This document shows, piece by piece, positions 23,669 to 37,454 of a DNA stretch of 64,000 nucleotides (positions are counted from its first letter, which is position 1; each line of letters begins with the position of its first letter). Source of the stretch: Branchiostoma floridae (Eukaryota > Chordata > Leptocardii > Amphioxiformes > Branchiostomatidae). Location of the stretch: contig NW_023365731.1 in assembly GCF_000003815.2 (NCBI RefSeq), positions 81,704 to 145,703 on the forward strand, read 5' to 3'. The position numbers and the translations under genes were made by a program. A model generated the notes under the pieces. It ran no database searches, was not told the origin of the DNA, and was given only the letters and a program-made list of their open reading frames with translations.

Positions 23669-26548
23669 GTATATATAAGGATGTATCTTCTTGCAGAAGA
23701 CTGTCTTAGAATTGTGGACATTGTATGCATGCAATCACAAACCAAAATGTGACTGATACTTGTACTGGTGCCACCATGCATGTTGACTTGTGCAGTGAGA
23801 GCCAAGAAATGTTAAGGTTGGAGAATAGTAATAAAATGTCTAACTGTTGTAACCCCTCAGCTTCTGACTGTTCTGTGGCGTTTTGTGTGGTAGACTAGTA
23901 GAAGAGTGTCTTAGATCCTGATATGAGCTTATAATAATTCCACAGACTATTTCAAATAACAGAAAAAAAAATTTTTTTTATTCGTTTCATCACCGCCTAA
24001 TACTTTATAAAGCATAGCAACAGTATGGCTGAAATAAAATATATTTATTTATTTCAACTTCCTCATCATATATGCATGTAAAAATGAGTTGTACAAAAGT
24101 AACAGGCATAAGTCCTTTTCCTCGCTTCTGCCCAAGATAAAATAAAACAAAAATTATAAAATTTATGATATATTCAGTGAATGTGCCACTGAAAACACAT
24201 ACAAACAGATTAAATTTCTTTCTTTCATACACCGCGTTAGCTGAATAAAAGGATGAATGGCCCTTAAAGAAACTTGCTTTGGCGCCCCTTGTAATTTTTC
24301 TAATGAACAAAGAAGCAAACATGTAGAAACAGTGCAAAATTCAGTTATGATTGACTGATTGAATGTGTGTGTGTGCGCGAGTGTGCATGCCTGCGCGTGT
24401 ATGTTTGTGTGAGTGTGTGTGTGTCTGTGCGTGCGTGTGTATCTTTACAGTAACAGAAGGTGTCCCTCCCGCTTATTAACACTTAAAATCACAAATCCTG
24501 AGATTACAATAATTTGATGATCTAATGTGTACGAAATACTTATTAAGTATCACTTAAGAGATAATTACAGTAATAATGAAATACAATAACAAATACAACT
24601 CCATTAGTAAAATTATATGCAATTAAGAACACTCATTTAAACATTTCCACTTATTGAAACAGAAAGAATGCAAACTGATTCAAATCTAATACGTTATACT
24701 AAGCACTAGACACAAAATGTTAGATTACTTATAATAGTTTAGTTCCCCCCTCAACAATGGAACAGTCCACGCATGCGGACTGGGGCCTGAAGAAGGTAGT
24801 CTGGATCGAGCGACTCATGTCATGCATGTGAATACACGATGTTCTGCTACGTCTTTTTGTGTGTGCTTGCTTATTCCTTGGCAACAAAGGGATAGAAGCC
24901 GGATAAACACAAAATACATTTTTAGACATAAATACAAAAGGAATTTGAAGGAGTACGTGCTTTATAATCCATGTATTATTGGTATACTTTTTCAATGGAC
25001 ATATAGAAACAGATGATTCAACAAAAACAACAACAGCGCCCTCCAGCCTTCTGTGTTGCCACGTGCCAAAAAAACTTGAATAATCAACAGTTTTAGGTTG
25101 GGTGCAGACTAATAAAGCTTGAGTGGAAATTACCAAACCGTTGCTGATGTTTTCTATCCATGCGGGGAAGATTAACTCCTGATTACCTGGTGTAACTGCG
25201 CTGGTAAGAAAATCTGAGGCATGTGTGGGGAGCTTTCATCTTCTGTTTTTGAACTGACGAATGGAGGCCGTCCCTCGTATAGGACGTTAAATGGAGGTCC
25301 CGTGAACCCACCACAACTTCCGAAAAAGAGTTGGGGCATACCCTGGTGTGGGATGGAGTTGGTAATTTACTTTAAAATTACCTGGATGAAGGCCTGGCGT
25401 ATCTCTTTACGAATCAGTCACACTGTGATTTACACCATACACCTGGACGGCAGACCTTGCGCATCCCCGCCTTGTATTCAGCTAGAAGAAAGGGTATGCC
25501 AATCCGCAAGGAGCTACATAACCCCAACGGTGCCGTAATACAGCAGTATTACATAATATGATAAATAAATATAAAACTACTACTAAGGGAGGCGCTGAAG
25601 TCAGCAGAATGTCTTTGCGAATAGTGGCTGTTTGTTCTTTCATAGGTCCAAGGCTATAAAATACAGACTTCTACACACATACACATGTATAATATGCGTT
25701 GCATAGAGCAGAATTATGTTACGGATTGAACATAGGGAATTTGTCGACTAAAAGTAAGAAGAGTGACTTTCTTTACCAAGGTATTAACTTACGTTACCAT
25801 AGTTCACTGAACTCTGTAGGCAAAGTGCATACAGTTTCATTCCGACTGCCGTCAATTCTACACTTCTTTGTTCTTCCTTCTGGAGAAAGGAAGTGAATGC
25901 TGCCAGTTTTGTCAACTCAAAAGAAAAAAAATGTTCATGTCTGCTTCATTTTTTTCTAAATCAATCCAACCCACTAGATACAAATTTGGTTAATTTCTTT
26001 CAAAAAGCAAACAGAAATATAAAATGTTACCCATTTTCAGGCACTCTGAGGGCTTTCGCTTGGACACAAATAAAAAAAGTTTGTATTCTCAGAATATTCC
26101 TTCACTTAACGTCATCTGTGCGTAAAAGCCCCTTTTATATCAATGAAATAGAGATAAAATGACAACGGAAAAAGGCCGATATCCCCCAAATGGGAAAGTT
26201 CCAGCACCTTCCAAAGTTTGTCAATGAAAGTTAACAGTTGTCGGAAGAATTTAAGACTGTTAAGCAAACTTTTCATGAAAAACTTAATTTTTTACCATCC
26301 ATAACCCCCAATTCTAACACGTTATTGGTGACTTCCGGAGCTGAAATGTAACATTAAGGGGATTTCCCTGCCGAAGGCAATTAACCAGGGCAATAGATTT
26401 AGAATATAACACAGTGGATTTCCTATCAGTTTGCTCTGGAACGGCAGGGGCGTTTTTTTTTCAAAATCTTCCAAGTTGAATAACGGAACAAATGAACGAC
26501 GGATTTCATGATTTTCTAAGTATCTTTTCATTTGCTTAACTTTAACAG

Positions 26549-26752
26549 CGCCACATATAAATACAGATAGAAGGTAAAGGGTCCTTTACCCCCCTACCGA
26601 AGTCAGGTGCTCATTTTTACACCTGGGTACCGGTGAAGTGGCGAAGGTCGTGTAAATAACGAGGCACAACGTCGGGAGCACGGTGAATATAGAACTCGGG
26701 ACCTCTAGACTTCAGGCCCAACACTTTACCAGTTACGCCACACACGACGCCA
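26549..26752 (-). mobile_element. tRNA-derived SINE at the unit 2/unit 3 junction
   Basis: The minus strand gives a SINE with head (GGCGTAACTGGTAAAGTG), a degenerate box B and the central CACCCAGGTGTAAAAATGAG block. Homologous to 1213-1404 in sequence and in position relative to the LRR unit. Confidence 0.65.
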
Positions 26753-27139
26753 TGCCTGTATATTCATAGTTGAATACACAGGTAGCACATGCAGAGATGT
26801 AAGTAATAATGTGTAAATTTTGCAAATTACACCTTTCTTGCATATTTAATGAGGAAAATTCATATTTACAATGTTTTTCATTATAGGACTCAAATATAGG
26901 TAACATATGTAGTTTGTAGGTGGAAGATTAACACGTACCAATAATTCAAATAAATCCATAATTTCCCTAATGAATGCAAAAGTGCCACAGTTCTTCTAAG
27001 TGGTAAATGATTGGACTATCAACATTGTAGTCTGTGTAAGTTAGTTAAAAGTGTACGTAACCAAGCGCAAGCATAGATTGTGTAGCTGTGAAATCATTTC
27101 CATAATCAGATTATTTTATTGAGATATAGGGTCTCAAAA

Positions 27140-27600
27140 TCCTTGTTTGAAATAGTGGCACACTGTTGTCCTCTGTATTGTGACCAGGTGTGGTCTAACA
27201 ACAGCGGCGCCGCGCTGCAGAGAATCAGAGTCGCATTTTATGATGCCTTTAAGATCATTATACACCAAGATCCAGCAGTAACAGCTGGCTTTTTGTACTG
27301 ATGTCTGTGAACACCTTTGACGCCAAGAGGCGTAAGCTGACGCATTCATTTGCGACTCGCCTCCTGGCGTCTGAGGACGACATTATTAGAGTGCTGTCAT
27401 GCTCTGATGTTGTTTTCACAAGTAGGTTCTGGAGTAACTATTGTCACGTCGTACACAGACCACGTGCACGAGATACAGTGTGAATCCTGTATTTTGATTT
27501 TAAGTACTAGATTATTGTTTTTTTTTAAAATGTACAGTCAATTTATTCGTCCTTATGGGCCATAGTGCCTGACAATAAACAGACAAAGATAATATTCGAC
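27140..27600 (+). mobile_element. Decayed 3' fragment of a CR1-like LINE
   Basis: Two overlapping frames (about 27119-27301 and 27301-27483) together resemble the post-reverse-transcriptase region of LINEs: CPLYCDQVWSNN, RIRVAFYDAFKIII, then KRRKLTHSFATRLLAS. A frameshift separates them. The stretch is absent from units 1 and 2 at the same place, so it is an insertion private to unit 3. Confidence 0.6.
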
Positions 27601-27741
27601 AGTGTTTGTCTGTGGCCTTGTTTTTATCCCCCTTCTACGTAATACAGGCACCCCTAGAGGGTCTGTAAAGAGGCTAGGCCATGTGGTGTTTTGACATTTT
27701 CAGCAATTCATATTTATTTCTTCGCCACGCTGAGTTGCTAA

Positions 27742-27900
27742 GGTTATGTTTTCGGCTTGTGCGTGTGTTTTTCCTTCCGTCCGTGAACAGTATAACTAGG
27801 GAAGACTCCGATGGATGCTGGTGATATTTGATGGGTGGGTAGGGGTCGGGAAAACGAAGGACGAGTTCGATAATGGGCCCCCAAGCTTGTTGTTTCCGCT
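27742..27900 (+). repeat. Dispersed repeat of unknown class
   Basis: This insertion interrupts the conserved upstream region of the third unit (CTGAGTT ... CTGAGTTACATAG on either side). Its GTGAACAGTATAAC and GGAAAACGAAGGACGAGTTCG parts resemble 60420-60530. Confidence 0.45.
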
Positions 27901-27909
27901 ACCACACTG

Positions 27910-28480
27910 AGTTACATAGATAAGGTGCAGATTGTAGCCAACCATATTCACCGAAAGACGGGGACAGGCGAAACCATTATTTAGCTATTTACATTGTAAA
28001 TAATAATTAGTATCAAGCTTAAAAAATTGTTGGCAGTAAACACTTTAAAGACCAGTTTCTCACCTTCTTCAAGCGAATTAGGATCAGTATAACGTTATAG
28101 AAGAAAGCTTAGAATTTGATGAAAGGCATAATACGTCATCGGAACATTCCGTGTTTCCCTCTTTCAGACTTATAAGAGCACAAATGGCAAAACTCATCAC
28201 ACGTGAATACCTGAGACCTAAGAATGCTTTTCTTCTCCGCGAAGACAAACCCAAAGAATTTAGTAATCTAGAAAGGAAAACTTGTTTAGTCAGAGCGCTG
28301 TTGCGCCACTGCAGACAGCACGGCTGTTTTCTGCGCTGTCCATGTTCTCCAGTGGGGATACACTGAAAGGTAACGCTTTTGTTGTTCTTTCCGTTGGTAT
28401 GGTGAATATCATATAGCCTTGTCCCTGTACCTCATTGCTATCAATTGGTTAGTGTGCTAAAACTGGTTAAGGCGATAAAG
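27910..28480 (+). promoter_or_regulatory. Conserved upstream block of LRR copy C
   Basis: Homologous to the blocks before copies A and B. It carries extra bases (about 28413-28465) just before the coding start and an altered CATAATACGTCATC stretch. Confidence 0.4.
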
Positions 28481-31400
28481 ATGGCGGCAAAAGTCTCCAT
28501 TTTGCTGCTTTTGCAGCTCCTAGTGTCAGGTATAGACGCAGGTAGCTGGCAGAGCTGCCGTAAGGTGTCCGTGGCCAAGTGTGGTGTGGGTGACAGCCGT
28601 AGTGATGGTCACGAGTACCGGTATGACATTGGAGCGTACCGGTACAAGTGGACCAAATACCCACGCGAGGTATCCAGCTACAATGGCCCATTTGACACCG
28701 TTAGTTTGAGTCAGGTGTCCCAATCTTGTCAGGTCTGCTCAAATGAAACAAAGCCTACCCAGGGGGGTCCCACTCAGAGCCCTCCGCTACCACCCGGCAT
28801 TGTCAACATCATGATCGTTGACAACAACGTGGGCAAGCTTGGCACTGAAAAGGCAGAGATCCTCTCTGAGATCCCTTGTGGTACAGATTGCAAGCTGTGG
28901 TTTGTGGGTTGTAACCTAACGGAGATAGAGGGAGGGGCGTTTGCTAAGTTGCCACAGGTGTCTATCCTGGTCATCTGGCGGAGCAATGTCCAGACTCTGA
29001 GGAACGGCACGTTTGCTGGGATGGAAGGTCTCAAACAACTGCTGCTCTTGGAGAACAACCTGACACATCTGGAGGTGAGGTTTCAGAAACAGAGAAAGGT
29101 GCAATTCTTATCAATACTGTTTTGTCGACGCCTCATGCGATATTGTATAAAAGCATTGTGAGCAGTTTTCAGAATTCTGGTAATTATACAGGAATGTGTC
29201 CACAGGATGATGATGTGTCCACAAGAATGCTAGATTCCACAGTAATATTTGGAATGTTACTGGTAGTCTCAAGGAAAACCTATACAGAAAGTGCTATAGC
29301 TATAAACAACCTCAGATAATGTGATGATAGAAAGTAGGTGGTCAGATTATTGACTATTCCTAAAAAGAAGTCTTCCCCAGCTTGCTGAAAAAATCTTACT
29401 TCGAGGTTGTTGATTCTAACGCAAAAGGTTTTCTCCAAAACATAGACTTTCGACGAGTTTTATTCTTATCATATTTCACTTTCTGTACCACACAGAATGG
29501 CTGCTTGGATGGGTTGTCGAGCTTGTCCGAGCTCATCCTTGTGGACAACCAGATCCTAAACCTGTCACCTGACACGTTCCGTGGAGTGCAGCCGTGGTGG
29601 TTTGACGTAAGTGCCAATCGTATCTCTAACGTACCACCCGGGACCCTGCAGGCGATCAAGTCCGTAGAATATGTCCGCGCTGTTGAGAACAAACTGCGAG
29701 CAATCAGCGCGGGGATGTTCCACGGTCTTGGGCGGCTGAAGTACCTGAACCTTGAGGGTAACAGAATCTCCCACATCGCTGCGGGCGCCTTCCTACCAAA
29801 TGCAAAAATGCACTCCCTAAATCTGGCGGGTAACAGGCTGACCTTCCTGTCTGGCGGGTGGTTCAGGTCGTCATTTCCTTCAAAACTCATGGTGCGTGGA
29901 AATGCGATCGCCACCATTGCGTTGGAAGGAAGGCTGCCTAAGCATATCACGCTGGATAATCCACCGCGCTGTACCTGTGCGAATGATTGGCTGTACGAAT
30001 ACAAAGGGAACGGCCCGAAGTTTAACCAGTGGTTCGTCTTGGCAATACGGGTTCTTCCCGCAAAAAGTTGTCCCGCCTCGGCACTCAAGCCAAATCCTCC
30101 CGCGCCAGTCAGTCCGAGATCACTGCCCTGCCCATCGCCGCTGGTAGAGATCGTGCATGTTGAACGCATCGCCGCGTACAAGTACAAAGCCGTTGGCGAT
30201 GTGTATTGGGAGCAGTCTCCCAAAGTGTCCTTTTCCTTCCCCAACGGCTTACACCACAAGGTTGACATGAAGTACGACACAAGCACGACCACACACGACA
30301 ATATGCCGACAGGTAACCTGACCGTGAGAGTGGTGACTGACTTGAAGGCCGAGGGCTGGGTGAAATGTGAGGGGCCAGTAAACCTGTTGGGTCAATCAGG
30401 AAATGATAGCCTGTGTTCCAACTACATAGGGAAGTCCAGATTCACCATTTGGCTTGAGACAACGGAGCCCTTGGCCTTCGAGAACACCACTTGTACTGCT
30501 TCTTCGGAAACTGGCTCCCACACTGCCGTCTTCATGGCGAGCAAGCGCGCACACTCTGGCTTAACAACACCCCAAGCCACAGAGCTCTCACTTATGAACA
30601 CCACACCATTGGTAAACAACATCAGCACCACACTGCCGCTCACTGACATCAGCACTACACCAATGTCCACAAGCGCGAACGATGATGGCTATGAAGACCT
30701 AAAGTGGTACATCGTGTCGACAGTCATTGGTCTGCTGTCGCCACTTGCTGTGTTGGGAGTTTGGGGATGTGCCATGTACATCTGGCGTAGGCTCAGGCGC
30801 AAAGCTCCAGGTAACCCCTCAGGCCCATCCCGTAACGGCAACCAGATCACTGCCTGCACCAGGTGGCCTGTTGGAGATCATGCTAACATGGATGAGTCAG
30901 TGATCAGTCCGTACGCTGAGGGTGGTTTTGATGATCACGACAGCCTGAATGATTCAGAATCAGTCATCAGCCCTTACGCTGAGGGTGGTTTCCAGGACCA
31001 CCCTGATCTGCTCAGGGCAGATTCTTCTCAGTCAGAAATCGTCCCGTACGGATTGGCGAAGCTTAGCGCAGCGTACGCAGGCCGCGCCCGCGCGCAGACA
31101 CACCCCGTGCCGTCCCGCCCGTACAGCACCGAGCGCCCTCGTCAGACACCAAACAGGGAAGGTGCCGTCCTGGCTGCCTATGGCCCAAATGGTCGCGACA
31201 AGTCCGGCAAAAAGTGCTACCAGCACCCATCCATTCTCCCCAACCCGGGTGCCACCCAGTTCTCTGCCTACCAGCAGAATGCCAGCGCCGCTAAGCGTTC
31301 CCGCAAGGCACGTTGTTACAACTCCCCTGCCCTGGCCACTGACCAAGAGCGCACCCTGTCCAACACATATGACCAGCGCGACCCAAGAGAGGCCGTTAAG

Positions 31401-32090
31401 GGTTCCCGCAAGGCACCTTGCTACAACTCCCCTGCCCTGGCCACTGACCAAAACCGTACCCTGTCCAACACATATGACCAGCGCTACCCTAGAGAGGCCG
31501 TTAAGGGTTACCGCAAGGCACCTTGCTACAACTCCCCTGCCCTGGCCACTGACCAAAACCGTACCCTGTCCAACACATATGACCAGCGCTACCCTAGAGA
31601 GGCCGTTAAGGGTTACCGCAAGGCACCTTGCTACAACTCCCCTGCCCTGGCCACTGACCAAAACCGTACCCTGTCCAACACATATGACCAGAATGACCCT
31701 AGAGAGGCCGCCAAGGGTTCCCGCAAGGCACCTTGCTACAACTCCGCTGCCCTGGCCACTGACCAAAATCGTACCCTGTCCAACACATATGACCAGCGCG
31801 ATCCTAGAGAGGCTGTTAAGGGTTCCCGCAAGGCACCTTGCTACAACTCCGCTGCCCTGGCCACTGACCAAAATCGTACCCTGTCCAACACATATGACCA
31901 GCATGACCCTAGCGAGGCCGCCACCGGTCGGGGAACCAGTTACATCTGCCCCTCCCCTGCCGACAGTGCTAACAGGTCTCCGGCAGCTGCCTACAGCCAG
32001 AATGACCGTAGAGAGGCTATAACTGACACCCTTGACTCCCCCGAGACAAACAGCTATGAACCGTCGTCCGCACGCTGTCAGGTTCAGTGA
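28481..32090 (+). CDS. LRR type I membrane protein, copy C (long tail)
   Basis: Exons 28481-29074 and 29496-32090, joined in phase 0, give 1062 residues. The ATG at the position used by A and B is changed to AAG here. I therefore start at the ATG four codons downstream (MAAKVSILLLLQLLVSG), which keeps the signal peptide; the frame extends upstream only through a TTG. The domain order is as in copy B: Cys-bearing N-terminus, about eight LRRs, LRRCT-like cluster (NPPRCTCANDWL), Ig-like stalk, membrane helix (IVSTVIGLLSPLAVLGVWG), tail with two ISPYAEGGF motifs. The tail has six 35-residue repeats instead of three. The ectodomain is nearer to copy A than to copy B. The frame is open throughout. 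Confidence 0.84.
31302..31931 (+). repeat. Six 105-bp coding tandem repeats in copy C
   Basis: Units start at 31302, 31407, 31512, 31617, 31722 and 31827. Units 2 and 3 share the RYPREAVKGY variant and are almost identical; units 5 and 6 share the NSAAL variant. This suggests recent unequal exchange inside the array. Confidence 0.92.
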
Positions 32091-34599
32091 TTACAGAAGG
32101 AAGAGATTGATGAAAAAAATTTGACCAATCTTAAATTGTTAAGTGGGCATTTGGCTATTTCAAATTCCATCAAATTTTGTGGTTTACAAGTCAGTCTCAT
32201 AATCAGATTTTGCACAAGTACCAAAAAGTACCATTCTGTTGTTTCTTAAAAAAATCGTATTCTTTCAAAAAAGAAATAGAGAAAGAGGTGGAAAATTATC
32301 TTCTCTTTCATGGAATTCATTATAAAGAAATGTAAAGCAAACATTAAACCTACTGGAGTTTTCGGCCCCTTGTAGATACACTGATCTTCCCGAAACTAGA
32401 ACAAACCTCTTCAATATAATTGGCTATATACTGGCAAAACTCTAGTTATATAAAGTTCTACCGAGATTTCAATATTTTGGTACAGGTAATTAGATCTAGA
32501 CCCACACTGATAGTTTTCGATAGTTTTCAGTGTCTAAAATGCATTGCGTTTCCTCTTTTACTATCCTTGCCTAGAAAATGCCAAAAAAGCAAATGCTCAA
32601 GGAACTGGATATGATTTTTGAAAATTATGTTTTTTTTTTTTCATTTTTTTCAGAACGTGAAAATTGGTGCCGTTTGTGTGTGTAATTGTGGATATATGGA
32701 TTTGTGGACAAGATAACTAGAGAATCTGCTAATGAATTATTGTGGCGTTTGGAAGTTTAATTGTGTCCTTAAATCATTTGACATAGATCATGCAAATTGG
32801 ATCTTCATTTGCATCATTAATTAGAAAGTGCTTTAACATTTAGCATTGTTTGCTAAGACTTGCAAAGCTTAAACATTTTGTATGATTTTGGTGAAGAAGA
32901 TTGACGGATTTAGTATACACGATTTTGTACCTTATTTGCATAATCAATGAGAAACCTTGAGAACACACCATAACAATGACGTCATTGGACGAAGGAATGA
33001 GGTCGTGGAACTCTTGTCGGTATTTGTTTCATTTCATTTTCTTTCCTTTTTTCTTTCCTAAAAAGTTGTTTTCAAATCAGATTGGTAATCATCCAATTAA
33101 ATCTAGTCCACAATGGATGAATGTTTTCTTTGTGACAAAAGTTGTCCATTGAATGATTTGTAGAGCCTGATTTTAGAGTGAATTGAAAAGGTGTAAAACA
33201 TCTTCATGTAATAAAAATCGTGGCTGCAGCGTATCATGGATATTCTAGGAGCCAAAGACACAGATAGAAGTGCATTTCTGGTAAAGCAAAAAATAAAAGA
33301 GAAAAAAGGAACAACCACACCGCACATTTAAGTTGGCAGAATTGCGATAAACTAATTAATAATCAAAACACAAATGTATGCTTCCATTTTGTACCACCTT
33401 GAAAATGCTGGCCTCTAAAATACATTTTGACTTTAAACACTACACTCTGACAGAAGCAGATATGGTTTGGGTGATGTTATCTGTACCCAGGACAGCATCC
33501 AGGCTGTAGAGAGTATTGAATATTCAATTTGTATATGTTAGATCACCTGTAGGGTGAGAAGGAGGATAGCAGTGGCACAATCCATCTCTGTAGGAATATC
33601 TATTGTAGCTGTATGAATTATTTTGGTTTTCCTGGTTCTAAAAAAAGTAAAGAAAAATTGCACCATCTAAAGAGGTAGTCAAATATATAAAATTAAGCAT
33701 ACAGCCACTTTCCATTCATGTATTTTTTTTATTAATCTTTCCTGGGTAAATACGATCTGTTGTGAAATAGTTGCAAATTAGAATATCAAATAACTATAAA
33801 GTAGGAATGCTACGTAACAATTTAAGTGGTGTAAATTCGTGTACAAGAGTTAGTTTATACTAAAATGATAATTGATGGTTATGAATAATATGGGATAATA
33901 TAATTTTTTCTCCACCGTCTGACAAATTTTCTTGTCTATAGCAATAGATGAACAAAACACAACATTTAATGGTAAATGGACCCAACAGAAAATAATAGCA
34001 CAACATTTTGTTTTTTCAAGCAGTATTCATATTTTCACGTACGCTGTATGTTATAATTTATATTCATTGTATTTATTGGTGATAGAAAGGGAGCGTTCTG
34101 AAATTCCATATTCTTACTAGTCGTACTAGCAGTGTCATGTAAATAATCATGTATGGAGCATATCACCAACAAAGTAAATAGCAAGAAACCTGTGATCTGT
34201 TTTGTTAATGATGACAAAAGTCTTTGCTACGCAAATTTGTTTACACGCATTGCACGACTGCAGCTTAGAAAAGAGACAAAGAAAGAGAGAGAGAAAGAGA
34301 GAGAGGGAATGAGGTGGGAGGGAGGGAGTCCCAAATCACAACACAATCGGATCTCTCTATTGAAAAATAGATGTTGCTCAACGAATATCTCAAGTAATAC
34401 CAGCTTGATTAACAAACTTAAGTCAACATTTTACTGTTTGCACCTAAGAAAGAGCTGCTTTGTTTGGTGTGTACTGTAGAAATTTCACTCCGCTTCTGTC
34501 TTATTATGGGCAAGTCTTGTTCTGAGATCTGAGAGAGAGGTACTATATGAACAGCTGACCATGGTTACGCAATCAGTTGTGCTAGTGTTGTATCGCACA

Positions 34600-34683
34600 A
34601 GTCGGATGAGTACCAACAACTGGGATGTGATTCGAACGCAGGGCTTGCAGTCCATGGTCACTACCACCAAGTGAGCAACAAAC
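34600..34683 (-). mobile_element. tRNA-like SINE head, unit 3 copy
   Basis: Homologous to 8395-8475 and 21570-21656; box B is slightly altered. Confidence 0.45.
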
Positions 34684-37174
34684 GCCAAACGTGTTCGTGT
34701 GTGCTTTTGACTTTGACTTTATTCATAGCCACCATATCTCTACCTTTCCACACATTAATACTTCACATAACAGAAAGGTTGGCGTAACAGAACAATCAGT
34801 CGGATTCAAATGGTGATTCACAATGTATATGACAAGTGTATGAAGATGTTGTACTGTATTATATGTGCAATCTATCATATATGCGCTGTGACGATCAGTC
34901 TATGAATTGTGGTAGCAGAACACAGTATTTATGCGCGCCCCCGGTGTCCTTGACGCGGATACATAAAGTATTACGGATAAACTTGTTGAAGGACATGTGA
35001 AAAGCCTTATTTGAGGGGCAGCCAGATATACCCTGTGCTGCGTGTTCACGGAAGGTGTCGACTCTGAGACTGTATGGCTTGGATTGTGAAAGATTTCTAT
35101 TTCGTGTATAAATGCCAATGCCAATACCCTGTCATGAGAGTGAAAAGGCGTATAAATGCGCCCCATTACGCAACTGCCCTTCTAGTGTGAGCCGACTGCA
35201 GTTATGTGACCTCCGCAGAGCAGCGTTTCAAAGTGGGCGTGAGAAGGGGATGCGCCGACAGGATTTGTAAAAAATATTTTGTGGCTTAACTCAAACATAT
35301 CCGTTTTTGCTATTCCTAAAGTGCATCCTATTATATATTGTTCCACGTTGAAGCAAGTCACCAATTGTGGGCCCTAACTATACCCTAATGGGCTGAAAAC
35401 TGTGTTCTGCTACCTTCAAGTTGTACCACATGTGCAATGTGTCACATATTTACTGTATATAACAAGATTCAACAGGTCTTCTACATGTTTACGTATGGAT
35501 CTGATAATCGTCATCAATATGGTATAATAACAAATATGATTCAGGTCTATTCATAAGCCTTGCAACCATCATCATTACAAACATAACACGTTACAGACAC
35601 ATTTTGTAGACATTTACTATATTGGTGTCATTATCCATACCATGGATACAAGGCAATGTGAGTGAAAAAAAGTCATCTTTAGTATGTAGCACTGTATACT
35701 ATATACAGATGGCTAAAGGACCACACATCATGCTAACAACATGACCCATGTGTGGCTGCTTTGGTTCTTTTGAAAGATATAGTATCACAAAGTGTTGCTA
35801 AAAAGACAGGAGCAAATATTTCCATTGTGCTATACATACTGTCATTGTCAAGAATACTTCAATGATGCCAATGATTCGATGTTGATGATGATGAATACAA
35901 ATATATGATTTGGAATAACTAGTTAAGATGAACTGGTCAAAGTGATGTTTAAGACATTCAATGATGCTGTCATGCCATTATAAACATGGGTGACATATCA
36001 AACCAATGGTTACGATCATGGATTTATACATTTTACAATGTATTTTCTTGTAAATGCTAGTCTTGGAAGTGTGGAAATTGTCTAAGATAACAAACTCCAA
36101 ACGACTGATATTGTGGACTCAAAATTAACTTGATGTAACTGTACAAAGTGATATAAAATGCATTGACTACTGTACTTTATTGATGTTGATAATCTGATGC
36201 TGTTGAATATAAATATATGCCTTGGAACAACCAGTAAATATGAACTGGTTCAAGTGATATGTATAAGGCATTGAATGATGATGTAATGCCAATGTAATCA
36301 TGTGTGACATATCAAATCAATGTTTACAAAAATGCATTGATACAGTGTATGTTCTTGTAGAAGCTAGTCTTGCATGTGTGGCCATTGTCTGGATTGAAAA
36401 ACCCAAAAACAACTGATAATGTCACTACTGCCATGTAAATGTAGACATCATTGATGTGCATAATTTGATGTTGATGAATACAAATATTTCCTTGGAACAA
36501 CCAGTAAATATGGAATATGAACTGGTTTGTGTAAGGCATTGGATGATTTTGTAATATTGATATGCACATGAGTGACACTTGATGCATATTATATTTGATC
36601 TAAAAATGTATCTTCTTGCAATTGTCTTAGAATTGTGGACATTGTCTCCAATAACAAACCCAAATGTGACTGACACTAGTACTGGTGCCACCATGCATGT
36701 TGACTTGTGCAATAAGAGTCAAGAAATGTTAAGGTTGGAGAATAGCAATAAAATGTCTAAGTGTTGCAACCACTCAGCTTCTGATTGTTCTGTGGCTTTG
36801 TGTGTGGTAGAATAGCAGAAGAGTGTCTTAGATCCCGAAAGGACAAATCCTCATGAATTTTTGATAATTCCACGGACACATTTCAAATAACAGGAAAATA
36901 GAACTACACTTGGTCATTCCTTTAATAATAGCCTTAAAGTGGAACAATAGTTTATCAAGTATAGCAACAGTATAGCCTGAATAAAATATTTGATATATGC
37001 AACGCATATGCCGCAGAAAACAAATATATACAGACAGATAAAATTTCAGACACCATATCAGCAGAATGAAAGGATGAATGGCCCTTAGCGGCACTTGTTT
37101 TGGCGCCTCTTGTAATTTTTCTAATGAACAAATAAGCAAACTTGTAGAAACAGTGCGAAATTCAGTTTTGAGTC

Positions 37175-37214
<40 letters not shown>

Positions 37215-37346
37215 AGTGTGTGTGTGTTTATGTGTGTGTGTGTGTTTGTGTGTATGTGTGTGTGTTTATGAGTGTGTGTGTGTTTATGTGTGTGTGTGTG
37301 TTTGTGTGTGTGATGTGTGTGTGTGTATGTGTGTGTGTGTGTATCT
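37175..37346. repeat. (TG)n microsatellite
   Basis: Long TG run with TA and TTTATG interruptions. It creates Cys/Val-rich open frames that are not genes. Confidence 0.95.
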
Positions 37347-37454
37347 TTACAGTGGCAGAAGGTGCCCCTCCCCCTTCACACTTAAAATTACAAATCCTGA
37401 GATTCAAAAAATTTGATGATCTAATGAGTACGAAATACTCAGTATCAATTAAAG

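Larger units (their letters stand above)
19024..27909. other. 3' UTR and spacer of unit 2 and start of unit 3, no convincing gene
   Basis: Near-identical to the spacer of unit 1 up to about 26.5 kb. It lacks the LINE found there and has its own ATCT microsatellite. A minus-strand open frame at 21898-22623 is longer here than in unit 1 and broken in unit 3, so it does not look like a gene under selection. Unit 3 begins near 26.55 kb with a SINE, followed by a LINE fragment and a dispersed repeat. Confidence 0.6.
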
